Source: CAG-1138 sp964495385 (GTDB lineage Bacteria > Bacillota > Clostridia > Christensenellales > CAG-917). Taken from it: a stretch of DNA of 64,000 nt. How positions within the stretch are numbered: position 1 is the first letter of the stretch; each line of letters begins with the position of its first letter. The position numbers and the translations under genes were made by a program. Location of the stretch: positions 22,268-86,267 of the forward strand of contig CAZBVO010000005.1 of NCBI GenBank assembly GCA_964495385.1, read 5' to 3'. Positions 15,001-20,323 of this stretch are shown one piece after another. Below the pieces are notes generated by a model, which made no database searches, was not told the origin of the DNA, and saw only the letters and a list, made by a program, of their open reading frames with translations.

Positions 15001-18000
15001 ATCTGCCTACGGTTCCTGATACTATAGCCGCAAAAGCTAAGTACGGCAAACTGCATTGGAAGACCGACATCGACGTACTGGACGGCCTTGACGGCGATTA
15101 CGACAACTTCGAATTCTGGTACACCGTTGCAGGCAGCAGCAGAATTCACAAATCGCTCACCGTAACCCACTACGACCGCACGGTCGCAAGCGTAACGCTT
15201 CCGGACGAAGAGCGCTTCAATATGCTCACCGACGGCACGGGCGACGTCCTGTCGTTGACGGAAGAAACCTACGACGTCGTCGCAAACTTCGAATCGCTTA
15301 AAGAAATCGAAGTAACCTTCACCACCGGTGAAAAAGCTACGCTCAGCGTCGAATGGGATTTGACCAAGCTGAAGAGAAGCTACGACAAAGAAAAGGCTTA
15401 CCTCGGTTTGGATGCGGAAGTTACGGCGAAAGTCGGAGTCAAAGAGGGCGTTGAACAACGCATCAACATTCCTCTGCACCTCGACAAGAAGGTTGTTGAC
15501 CGCATAACTCCGGACAGCGTAACGGGCAAGACACCTACCTTCAGTTTCAACCCGTATGACGAATACGTTGGCGACAGCATCTCGCTGACCGACGGCAATT
15601 TGCTTGACGTTGAACTGTTTGTAGGCTCGGCTACCACCACCGCAACCACTCGTGTTGCAACCACGTTGGTTCTGCCGGCACGCAACAAAGTCGACCTCGG
15701 TTATGAAGGAACCACCAGCTTCATCGCAACCGTTCAAATCGGCGGTGTGTTTGCGGCAGACGGAACGGTTCTCAGCAAACCGCAAAAAGCAAACGTGCGC
15801 GTAAACGTTTTGGATAAGACGGTCAAAAACGTCAACGTTCAGTTTAACGACGGCGCAGTTTGGAAGCTCGCTTCGATATCTCACGGCCAGGCCATCGACC
15901 TTACCGGATACGTTGCGAACAGCACCGGCGTAACCTTCACCGACGGCACTGTCGGCACCATGAGAGTGGTTGAGGTTATGCTCAAACAAAATCAAACAAT
16001 CACCAACAACGGCGGCAACGTGCAGGCAACCGTTAAGGTATGTGGCGTAAGCGACACCGACCTTAGCAACTTGCAGACCATCGACACCGTCATAATGCTC
16101 CCGAGAAACCAAGCCAGAACCGTTTACGTCGACAAGGCAACCTATGCCGCGGACGGAATGCTTCTGGTTGAGTACACCAAGGGCGGCAAGAAGAACGATT
16201 ATACCGCACAATACGCACTTAACGTTCCTGGTTTGGCGGCAGAAATAGCCGATAAGAACGAAGGCGACGTTATCACCGTTGACGGCGGCATCAAGATTGG
16301 CAGCGAAACCGTGTTCAGCGTTACCGTCATTGACGGTGGCGCAGGCGGAGCGGCCGCGTCGGCAGAGGACGAATATGTCGCTCAGGTATACAGCATACCG
16401 GGTGCGGTTGCTTCCTCGGACGACACGATCACGGTTGACGGCGACCTCGAAGTGTTGGAAATTTTGGACGCAGACGCTCTCAGCATCGTTTGCGATCCGA
16501 TGTCCGACAGCGAGATTAAATATCCGACCAACGTTCGTATCCGTGTGAGAATTGACGGGCAAGAGCAGATCGTGCTTGCCACGGCCGAATTCTTCTCGAT
16601 TTACGGCAACGTCAACAACCCTGTAACTTCGCTTCCGTTCGTCACCGAAGAAGTTGAAAGCGCAAGCGGCAACGTTTATCAGAATCCTCAATACGAAGGC
16701 GGCAACTACGACAATGCGCTTGTAAGGTTCTGGTACGGCGGCAAGAGTGCAATCGTCAACGTTCCTCTGTTTGTTTTGAACAGAGTTGTCGTCAACGACG
16801 ATATGCAAGCGCAGTTCGTTGTGGTCAATCCGTACGAATACGATTGCGATCCTGCATCCCCTAACTTCAGCCTCGAAAGGTACGTTATGGTTACCTTCGA
16901 GTCCGGAGAGGTGAAAAAATATCCTATCTCTTGGGAAAATCTCGACGTCGAGTACCTTGCTTCCGAAGGCAAAACCTTCACCGCAACGGCTACCTACGGC
17001 GAAGGCATGGGATATTTCAAAAAAGACATCACGGTTATCATTTATTCCTATCTGCCGTCTGTCGAAAAGCTGTCGGCAGTGCAGAAAATTTTGGACGAGG
17101 CCTCATTCCTTGCTTATCCGGATGCGAACGATTCGTCCACCGATGCCATGAACGTTGCAAACTATCCTGCAACCACCACGGTTACAATCGGCAAAACCAA
17201 AACTACGCTTCAACTCAGATGGGACCTTTCGAACATCCACTATACCTACGAGGGCGGAACGTTTGAAGTTCCTTGCAAAGTAGGGCAGGCAGGTTTCGGC
17301 GAGACCGAAGTTAAGTTCTCGGTGACGGTCAAACCTTGCTTGGTTGTCTCGGACGACATCCAATCGAGGCTGACTTCCTTGGAAGATTTTAAGGATTTTG
17401 CAACGGGACTCAACATGCTTGACGTCGGCTACGAAGCTCCGGCAATTTCGGAGTGCCGAGTCGACTTCGACGGCATGGAAACCGTTACCGAAAAAATCAC
17501 TTGGGATATGTCCGAGGTCAAGAAAGGCCTTTCCGGTGCGGCTACGCCGATTGGAGGAGTTTATACCTTCACGGTTTATGCGATAATCAGAAACAAGGAG
17601 TTTGCCGGTCCGCAAAAAATTCCGTTTACATTCAAATATTACGATTACGAAGTTGCGGACGTTTCAAAAGTTTCGGGCTCGCACTCCGACATATTCGACA
17701 CGGCTACGGTAATCGATCCGTACAACGTAACTCCGCTGTCGTTCCCGTCCACCGTTTACGTCAAATTTAAACGCGCGGGCACCAGCGTCGAAACCGATTA
17801 CTACGCATTCTCGACCACCAACGCAACCTACAACCTTGTTTGGGATAAGTCGGGCTACAACATCAAATACAACAGCAATTCCTGCAAGGTAGTGGCAAAA
17901 CTCAGCCGTTCGGGCTTGGGATTTGAAAAAGCGTTTGACTTTACTGTTAAAAACAGATATGCGGCAAGGTTCAAATTCGCCGATTCTGAAACTGTGTACT

Positions 18001-19124
18001 ACGTCCGAGACGGCGTCATCTACACCGATAAGGATTGCCTGCAAAAATACGTTTTGGTTGTCGATGCTTACGGAAACTACTCGGCAGGCACAATAAGCAG
18101 AATCGTGGAAGTCGCTTTTGACGACAACCCGACAAGCTTCACGCAGTACAACTCGACCATAAGCACTCAAGGCGGCTACAAAGTTACCTACGAAGGCAGT
18201 GCCGAAAACTTCGGCTTGAGCTTCGAAATCGGCGGAAACGAGACTTTAAAAGCTGAAATTCACGTTTTACAGCGTTCTATTGACTTCAACGGCGCAACAA
18301 CCAATGAGGACAAGGCAAGCTTTTTGAAGAGCAAAATCACCGGTTTGACCGATGGCGCAAAAACGGGCGAAGTGGTGCTTCCTACCACCGTTACTTTGGA
18401 CCTCGTGGCCGATGAGTACGCAGGTACCACCTATCAGGGAACCACCTTTAAGTCCAATAAGAACTTTACGTTCAACCTTTACTACAAGTACACCAAGTAC
18501 ACTTATAAGGACAGCTCGCTGACCGACGTAAACGTTTACACCTACAGCGATGCGGACTTTATGGGAACGGTTACCGGAACCAAGAACGTTAAGTACTTGA
18601 CTCAAACCCTCACCGAGGAAACCGTAACCACCAGAAGCGACTGGGCAACCGGCGGCATCAAACTGGGCGGTGGCTCGGAGAAGTGCGAGTACGTCATCAC
18701 TTGCTACGTCGGCAGATACTACGAAAACGGTGCGATGGTTGTCAATAAGCAGTTTGCTTTGACTTACCGCATCTCCTTCGGCGGCTACGAAGAAAAACAA
18801 ATTTCCTTCGACTTTAGCGGAGCATGGCGCACGGTCGATTCGTACGACTACATTGTGTTCGATTCCGATTACAACCGCAGCTTCCGTGCAGACGGTTCGA
18901 CGGTTTCGTCGACTTACGGATTTGTTGCCGACGAAAACGGCCGCTACGTTGTTGTTGACGGCGAATATCAAATCTATGACGCAACCAACGCAAAACATGT
19001 CGGCCTTGCTCGCTACAAAGTGCAGGCGGCAGGCATGGACGTTAAGTTCCTTGCAAACGGAAACATCGTTTACAACGGCAAGGAATACACCAAGTACGAC
19101 TTGAAGACGTCCGTTAAATCTTAA
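57..19124 (+). CDS. Giant multi-repeat surface lipoprotein (6,355 aa)
   Basis: Unrecognised family. The N-terminus is a lipoprotein signal: basic MKKR, a hydrophobic core at residues 10-25, and lipobox FAAC with the lipidated Cys at 27. The mature protein should be tethered by its N-terminus to the outer face of the membrane; no C-terminal anchor, sortase motif or membrane segment is visible. Residues 60-4600 hold about fifteen modules averaging about 310 residues. Each has a core like IGVYY..G.LYVD..GLGIPKL, then an Ile/Leu/Gly-rich amphipathic stretch, a flexible ATAD/ASAE linker and a segment like 'isv.lst.li..ll'. Residues about 4865-6280 are Ig-like beta repeats. At roughly 110 Da per residue the mass is near 0.7 MDa. 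Cysteines are rare. The start is supported by AGGAGG 8 nt upstream; the reading frame is open over 19 kb, so it is under selection. Adhesin, cell-wall spacer or ligand-binding fibre are all possible; function is unknown. Confidence 0.9.
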   Translation: MKKRIDFSKLILVAVVVCCLLAVFAACGSNDTPAGGTPSGSAKPPVNDSKGDDVISSTQNINNGLAMQMIFDSIDKSKAQGQIGSKYMNFAMSTFLFLEHENTAKYIYLDVQAALDIENEKNSKFRFDVRLVDENGDETILMSFYKIDGYFYIDTRNAAGEVTEADGVHVYKSDDMDLEWVAQFAQKMFDELDIGGFLKQDGFGDLIAGLLGDSLGSLSGMISGLLGNTVLDTITMLADPKASNAILTTTETGEQHVYVPLSMLNSLLPTVMGLVPSLLGDSLTDIAELLELAFGWDLDTILSSLSGDVQFGLAINAIIKDDMFQSMDFAVEINDNRSNVGDDDAPYNDLDVRLGACDFNLGVEPDFDMPDFSVIDTIDYSLTTLNADVNIEINAKEHTYTIDTLDAGLGNLISGLIGEGFTFSNTSFGNLPINVDRTVFRLHLKIRLELDLKDNSKTNGLIEIYGSEDDTLRAGVYYVGADETIYVDLSGIGSGRYKMNNYIKTDKQTVAVVDPNGDVVLDGDYYVQYDASKHAGMTRYTLKTVETSSTTSLNLNTMIKDLLDDLVAEKIPSISRLISGYVAKADAVVSSEEGEDSLYDEAKGLIESGDVKIYHYFTSDGATASSETSINEVDVFALIKQILARIEVEKGEGKYNLASLSMDLTGEVFDTIMSMIKPGLTLPVTKADISYIPDQTTWGKAALSIDLALGNETDGDLFGLSLPIEFTYGLHLDDWEMPNFNDYSKPYSAITVDSLSDSLGFDTISLALDGAFRLQMGKSTLELTELQQLLYGILIKLDVENNVDLNYEFSIEANLNINTISSDLWNSIEAKVQITKVSNGGSLDIFLVGGKLYVDASAIGIPKLSINLVDLIEGNTKIEIFGKAMATADETASEESSGMSTEQILGIVAAVIKGVSIDSSAIEVSLATDLIGALVTALAGDNETITSIKPFLESFEVTDGSGLKISLDGLNLSELYIDVNLGVSKDDFGLDLGLGLGHILVGLEALDLAPTNPDTYEDVLSNMQFYLALTLEIGIEMSENEIDLSTAAGGLLGDLLVGLNIEEDINPGLILNLQANLDLKNAPQDNETELLLTITGRQSGEVLIGVYYASGSLYADVPLLGIEKFYINLDLIDLIAGLLGDDDASASALATADGEQTGENTESSSGLGDVLASLDLSSVVLGLALGDEGIKVEVATGITGALLSYLASAIEGSAAGSQLDTATAALIEALKTNTPVHYTDENGNDKVQNISLPEIGAEVAIVWGEEGVPFLNALGLEVNVSLKDGENTVLGIDVGLYGLQIGFKARNFLDNVPLEDFTYIDLLTIGDDVQFNLDIVHFDISGYFYAAADENAVDDNATDLGSILENFYNYDENGNLTEDGTNSILRALSEIILKCEVLTDLEQYYGIRLAGNISLGALITTGTLDVKDLLQNSELAVEIYYGKVEMGNDPILGLYLQNGMLYIRLNGTVADNVRLKFNLLGSGLLDGLFGSSDDTSSESTGEAVASALDGSTFPLIPANILDLLNGALSGIGISKDAISIGIGAKLIDAIVTLVMGKEVTGMPEFNEEESRLWLGFDDGVSLNLMLKINPVSVGFSINHIGLGLQAGSVIPATEEAVFESEYTSLADLSTVSLSLEAGIDIVLKENELKVGDIVSAFVSDLTTSLGISFEDDYTASIGLSLKGNLDFSNALATEVSLEISLLQDAGKKLLIGVYIDGADVYAQFPGLNVSAFKITDIEAIEELLNDVYSTISGLLKGLDSNSEEGALATADDDEETMDLIFALSKNTVKIELSTALISGIIGMLPSFGLQIEDNLVDGIQGIVESLDAGASVSINLHDVLLRVDVDTNVLGLGIWLGYPQIGTSFIEGVLAPVESNPDIFVDFNEDGNIYVELELAIRYRLTETETELNGLLGDLLGDVSLGDVSLTSLLNKLLVRLCLTNDALGEVGLKIMVNANVKNILANVDNLDLNTILGSLDLALEVTLGSKKVYVALVDYVDAAGQASKYIFLKLDEIGVQNMKISFDVLSGIISGIGSESVAEGVAALASDESTESSTSENSTMALISKLLNLDGNYIGVGERGLEIRIAHDIVMVLLSELLTDFEFSDGSLDAVSLVNEKTDDTAFMPVGEATDDDIMDNRPYVKIDGEYVLYDSGDNRHDGLQQYYKVRSTSVTVKACDPKNGGKASINVDIALALGLDIGLSVYGYRVGFSSNNMNLPLGDMDDYSDVANIMQDKITVSLDAYVDLSLLDDADYNVSPIIKTVFDMLNVSGIDGLADLLYVISLKTGNNRLNIGLGVAFTINDIVNMVSGGSVDLDNFDIALEIFDYDALGNRVVYIGVYLYEGNAYVDMYNYNGSPVLYIENAAQSIIDLITGAASEEEGAALASDEGEQLSAEEMGLKLGIDVVLGSAGLGVLVHTGLVETLLDLLLPDMDLHLVEIFGDIGAKVMINWEDAQGLADLGIDVAVTLGQLQIGLGIGNIGLAINPEDGVVPESVVGEATNITQVPLNAGLSIQLVLGAENGNFNIGDLLSGLLPGLELDLNVPAEDGETLQLDLNVELSVNLEDFNTLEVKIELWMAGIQEDVLLLGAYYTRGVVYLDARGLLGDGAKLQITGLDLGGILENMLGESLGHNNASGATASADEFDVEMAAVQIILDGKAISVRLTSALLDWVLGLDAVKNAITLPDGIALDALLSIGYINEETGLFDLSVSLDAVVAEMLRIGLKIHNIDIGFKHNDLVVIEDAYSYVEAVDMNMAYDTTTKGITVNPEILLEHVNLQLELDVYSLMIGQNGTDTIDLSDIFQPLFANISEFMAKILVQDGSGNAAELINNLSLKVAADVKLKQLMETVDFSNLDVMALLECINLGIEVYDNGLKIIGIYLSEGNVYLQLDGLGFENIIAEKSFLDKLLGKLLGGETTGVATASADDTMATIVNVINSLIASIDVADKTLSIVIANSYLTELFNLVFPDLGVKAPEFDLGRNAISINLNRGFYQLFDEATAQQLFYAKNDTYGTQVAVYDAEGNYVIENYDSTSAAHFGLHRYDFYVYLGDEYVKYDPTNPTHAKLDKYVFVQRNGLIEVDLSFFSSELGIYVPMPTVGLSALNFDIPEDGWQSITETHGIQIGLNGTIGLNTNNIKDLTAGQILGGILGDLDTKVTIDKMDMNLSYDIDLYLGFKYDLDAMSFDITALDLSLRLIRDNGDAGKTVQTTIIYDGTAGKAYVDLGFLGLPKLSVDGLKISDLLEMIMGGEDDVSEDPSGAMATDGDSMDHSATSDVFSDVASVVMLLKNNFLSVGLSGKLIVSLVQLIAGEELGNTIAGYLPNLGVEVRLQLHPFIMGLFIQLQDADCNKVVDLYLTFNGFDFDENGFEGGSDIKIYDTEDYNGELVNIDPSEFSNLLTVNLDADTDLGESAVELTLDTLSLAAELNLGLVAFEDVKDWAKAFEPLFGIGEEEMQMIIATLEEDSVTDIGIKIEGNVALGGLLSTPMSLAGTEIRITLSLETTSGSSALKGSNIVITVIGEEANGKAGIYIDLSNYRNLGKLKLELDLAGLLGGIGSGSAIASAEGTNYGLLGEDIFNVLNGILGEIKLSEGTISVNLSEDLFGRIFDMLLANNPNFAGIDYEDMPKVSGGLSIDIFTLTIKVTLVVQETMSVELKLHNITLDTKPIEEVVDSGSMAPATAAEFKDIFKTSLEIQLLGSLGYTLNATGKPAADLSEIFTLIQNDSGMSLLQNPLVEIDVANNVDMHHVVNTYVYVDLADFNKLKIALEIYKDVDDMTNGTGAAIAAYVDGKDIYVDVSALGIPKLRIANINLGDIINDALASTGLFTASDGSAEYDMGQSWGNLLFGDSGNITAYLALVFAPERFAVGINMSMIDAIIKVVQRSQGQDVDFTENLLPDFGEASLSIDSREYVPVSQVGKNQFANYDEQYVRTGVKNAEENHKEYTYTLITSGLDKSAAYLETNYRSGKYYVTLNGVDTEIDTSFNTIYVKSGSKYKAASATELASESTVYYVAKYIKLNNSPRPALTLKLSDDFYGVLQLDDFVLSVNDSVQNNLANHPHYKSTDDLFADNVYSATDFQTVYDLATGEIGVEKLAIGATLEFTLGTVTGANDSTSTAYANTLQNYLSVLIGSLLVPGTMDESFSLYASKNEQLKNYLVTAAAGADVSYDVTLKIVIDVPSVITDGIISITGLLKSEISVEMHITSYGNVKKLVLGLYKVADDDAVYADLSGLGLPKIKLFGLNDLLGGLSIDLGGLLGSAMATAEDDSQVAEKARITLTLDEGLIELSLEPEAIYQIMNYAGTQVYDADEYSPYKYVVTQDRNGYFKRIPMPDAQSATVSLNILDKLESIEVNVVVDSYGSNLYLALKDLTLTTDAEDFIQERELPDETERENYGAIYLASGGEMNLRNILSSVLEAHDLDMQIGLLHNVSRKYDGKVNAKVGDSTKVRARTLINIQTTGASTVTETTEGGTKLGSNVLLVNLDIYLPKAGSGKEQKNVVDIYLYNNQIAGDLSGALQGSSSNFLYNLILGFLTDLSFGDLNLVDLILDLVGASSSASSAVATAEEGATASSFEVFSNLDIGTLIQGIKLDWWNGYDIDASNAFINGTSYTNRSDRYTTVEIDLDLSLFNKMFADLNYIIDSAIPGLLGVDEKYRILSPAQYEIFDGLTYEQRIEYLLTGSVKDVSGLPDATIYGFGNGFYENLIGAIGGMIGFDIGGILGLLGTAEGNLRGIVEALFPFPIFDEGTTAKAVIVLDKGTKNSESMALVSTIAILLGCEPGDTVDKMGTMTNGTNAGQAFALVIKNGKINIKSAKSWDWYNASEKATGTNLISSNVTYTVMDAFDPWEINASSLHDEARLPQHVYVTFNDGTNTLNSGAKDLAGTSVIWDSSTVDLTPGATSYMYGYAGNVNVGKVKVEVSNLTAYQSLYGYLDENGQFVRSTKLHIDPLGVASGSVKKLPSTIVILLNNSTFQVLSTDYDEKNLPTVPDTIAAKAKYGKLHWKTDIDVLDGLDGDYDNFEFWYTVAGSSRIHKSLTVTHYDRTVASVTLPDEERFNMLTDGTGDVLSLTEETYDVVANFESLKEIEVTFTTGEKATLSVEWDLTKLKRSYDKEKAYLGLDAEVTAKVGVKEGVEQRINIPLHLDKKVVDRITPDSVTGKTPTFSFNPYDEYVGDSISLTDGNLLDVELFVGSATTTATTRVATTLVLPARNKVDLGYEGTTSFIATVQIGGVFAADGTVLSKPQKANVRVNVLDKTVKNVNVQFNDGAVWKLASISHGQAIDLTGYVANSTGVTFTDGTVGTMRVVEVMLKQNQTITNNGGNVQATVKVCGVSDTDLSNLQTIDTVIMLPRNQARTVYVDKATYAADGMLLVEYTKGGKKNDYTAQYALNVPGLAAEIADKNEGDVITVDGGIKIGSETVFSVTVIDGGAGGAAASAEDEYVAQVYSIPGAVASSDDTITVDGDLEVLEILDADALSIVCDPMSDSEIKYPTNVRIRVRIDGQEQIVLATAEFFSIYGNVNNPVTSLPFVTEEVESASGNVYQNPQYEGGNYDNALVRFWYGGKSAIVNVPLFVLNRVVVNDDMQAQFVVVNPYEYDCDPASPNFSLERYVMVTFESGEVKKYPISWENLDVEYLASEGKTFTATATYGEGMGYFKKDITVIIYSYLPSVEKLSAVQKILDEASFLAYPDANDSSTDAMNVANYPATTTVTIGKTKTTLQLRWDLSNIHYTYEGGTFEVPCKVGQAGFGETEVKFSVTVKPCLVVSDDIQSRLTSLEDFKDFATGLNMLDVGYEAPAISECRVDFDGMETVTEKITWDMSEVKKGLSGAATPIGGVYTFTVYAIIRNKEFAGPQKIPFTFKYYDYEVADVSKVSGSHSDIFDTATVIDPYNVTPLSFPSTVYVKFKRAGTSVETDYYAFSTTNATYNLVWDKSGYNIKYNSNSCKVVAKLSRSGLGFEKAFDFTVKNRYAARFKFADSETVYYVRDGVIYTDKDCLQKYVLVVDAYGNYSAGTISRIVEVAFDDNPTSFTQYNSTISTQGGYKVTYEGSAENFGLSFEIGGNETLKAEIHVLQRSIDFNGATTNEDKASFLKSKITGLTDGAKTGEVVLPTTVTLDLVADEYAGTTYQGTTFKSNKNFTFNLYYKYTKYTYKDSSLTDVNVYTYSDADFMGTVTGTKNVKYLTQTLTEETVTTRSDWATGGIKLGGGSEKCEYVITCYVGRYYENGAMVVNKQFALTYRISFGGYEEKQISFDFSGAWRTVDSYDYIVFDSDYNRSFRADGSTVSSTYGFVADENGRYVVVDGEYQIYDATNAKHVGLARYKVQAAGMDVKFLANGNIVYNGKEYTKYDLKTSVKS
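450..13900 (+). repeat. Array of about fifteen ~310-aa protein modules
   Basis: The marker of each module is a beta-hairpin-like core of the form h-G-h-Y-x-x-x-G-x-h-Y-x-D. I find it near nucleotides 478, 1476, 2584, 3364, 4408, 5183, 6022, 7060, 7807, 8683, 9679, 10597, 11400, 12688 and 13552, a mean spacing of about 934 nt. Copies have diverged strongly in sequence, so this is an old array held at the protein level and not a recent DNA tandem repeat. Confidence 0.75.
5919..5982 (+). other. AT-rich, rare-codon patch inside the giant gene
   Basis: About 21 consecutive codons switch to TTA for Leu (four times), ATA, AAT, GTA and GAT. The flanks use CTT/CTC/TTG, ATC and AAC. The frame stays open and the peptide still fits the module pattern (NILANVDNLDLNTIL). 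Confidence 0.6.
14600..18900 (+). repeat. C-terminal Ig-like beta-repeat region of the giant lipoprotein
   Basis: Residues about 4850-6280 lose the module core. They show recurring blocks of about 100-130 residues with the pattern 'V.V.F..G......W.....V.Y......F...A..G', for example near 14640, 15310, 16890, 17210, 17460 and 17750. Alternating hydrophobic residues and conserved Trp-Asp pairs suggest stacked Ig/fibronectin-type beta sandwiches. The family assignment is inference from pattern only. Confidence 0.5.
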
Positions 19125-19128
19125 CTTT

Positions 19129-19164
19129 AAAAACCGCTTCGCAAAAAAATGCGAGGCGGTTTTT
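19129..19164 (+). terminator. Terminator of the giant lipoprotein gene
   Basis: Hairpin AAAACCGCTTCGCA with TGCGAGGCGGTTTT around an A-rich loop, ending in TTTTT, a few bases after the stop codon. Confidence 0.85.
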
Positions 19165-19182
19165 GAATGTACTAAAAAAGTA

Positions 19183-19211
19183 TTGAAATGCCAAATTATT
19201 TGTGCTATAAT
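19183..19211 (+). promoter_or_regulatory. Promoter of the SPFH/zinc-ribbon operon
   Basis: TTGAAA at 19183-19188 and TATAAT at 19206-19211 with a 17-nt spacer, directly after the upstream terminator and 39 nt before the start codon. Confidence 0.8.
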
Positions 19212-19249
19212 TATCTCAATCTAAAAAAATCCTAATACGGAGGTATAAT

Positions 19250-20317
19250 ATGGGTTTTATTAAAAGACAACTTTTGAAGGTTATCGAATGGAAGGACGAA
19301 AGCACCGATATCATCGTGCAACGCTTCGACGTTCCCGACAGATATGAAATTATGAAAGGCTCGCAACTGACCGTCAGAGAATCGCAAGCCTGCATTTTTG
19401 TGAACGAAGGCAAAATCGCCGACGTGTTCGGCCCGGGACGCTACAAACTCGACACCGAAAACCTGCCGTTCCTTACCGCAATTTGCAACTGGAAGTATGC
19501 GTTCGAAACGCCGTTTAAGGGCGACGTTTACTTTGTAAACACCAAACAGTTCGTCAACCAAAGATGGGGCACAACCAACCCGATTATGCTTCGTGACGCA
19601 GATTTCGGCGTCATAAGGCTGCGCGGCTACGGCATTTACAGTTTTAAGGTGGTGGATCCTAAAAAATTGATGACCGAACTTAGCGGCACAAACGGCTCCT
19701 ACCGCACGGAAACCGTGAACGAAGTTTTCAGAAAGGTTATAGTTTCCAAATTGACCGACATCATCGGCGAAAGCAAGATTTCTGCTTTGGACCTTGCGAT
19801 GAACTATGACGAGCTCGGTGCCGCTGCAGAAAAGGCAATTGTTCCGGAACTTGTCAAATACGGCCTCGAAGTTACCGGCTTCCACATCGAAAACATGTCG
19901 CTTCCGGAGGAAGTGGAAAAGATGATCGATAAGCGCACCTCTATGGGCGTTATCGGCGACAAGATCGGCACGTACACGCAGTATCAAACCGCAGAAGCCA
20001 TCCGCGAAGCGGCCAAAAACCCGGGTTCTGCCGGCACGTTTGCAGGCGCGGGAATAGGCCTTGGCGCAGGCATCGGAATGGGCGGCGTTTTTGCCGACAG
20101 CCTTAAAGCCGCAAAAGACGAAAACGTAGGTTCAGGCATCGGAAACGGCAGCAAAAAGTCCGTTTGCGCAAAATGCGGAGCAAATATACCTACAAGTGCG
20201 AAGTTCTGCCCGGAATGCGGCGAGAAAGTGGTTAAGGGTGCGTTTTGCCCGGAATGCGGCAAAAGCGTTCAGCCAAACGCAAAATTCTGCCCGGAGTGCG
20301 GAACAAAAATAAAATAG
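19250..20317 (+). CDS. SPFH-domain protein with C-terminal zinc ribbons (YdjI-like)
   Basis: 355 aa. Residues 1-240 match the SPFH/band-7 family known from B. subtilis YdjI and the poxvirus 'virion core protein' group: an N-terminal 'KRQLLKVIEW' start, an alternating beta core and a helical stretch ending in 'MSLPEEVEKMIDK'. A Gly-rich linker lies at about 262-285. Two double-CxxC zinc ribbons occupy the last 55 residues (CAKCG...FCPECG, then FCPECG...FCPECG). SPFH proteins oligomerise on membrane microdomains; YdjI belongs to an envelope-stress operon with PspA. The start has GGAGG 7 nt upstream. The next gene follows after 6 nt, so the two are almost certainly co-transcribed. No PspA homologue is present here. 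Confidence 0.85.
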   Translation: MGFIKRQLLKVIEWKDESTDIIVQRFDVPDRYEIMKGSQLTVRESQACIFVNEGKIADVFGPGRYKLDTENLPFLTAICNWKYAFETPFKGDVYFVNTKQFVNQRWGTTNPIMLRDADFGVIRLRGYGIYSFKVVDPKKLMTELSGTNGSYRTETVNEVFRKVIVSKLTDIIGESKISALDLAMNYDELGAAAEKAIVPELVKYGLEVTGFHIENMSLPEEVEKMIDKRTSMGVIGDKIGTYTQYQTAEAIREAAKNPGSAGTFAGAGIGLGAGIGMGGVFADSLKAAKDENVGSGIGNGSKKSVCAKCGANIPTSAKFCPECGEKVVKGAFCPECGKSVQPNAKFCPECGTKIK

Positions 20318-20323
20318 TTTAGT

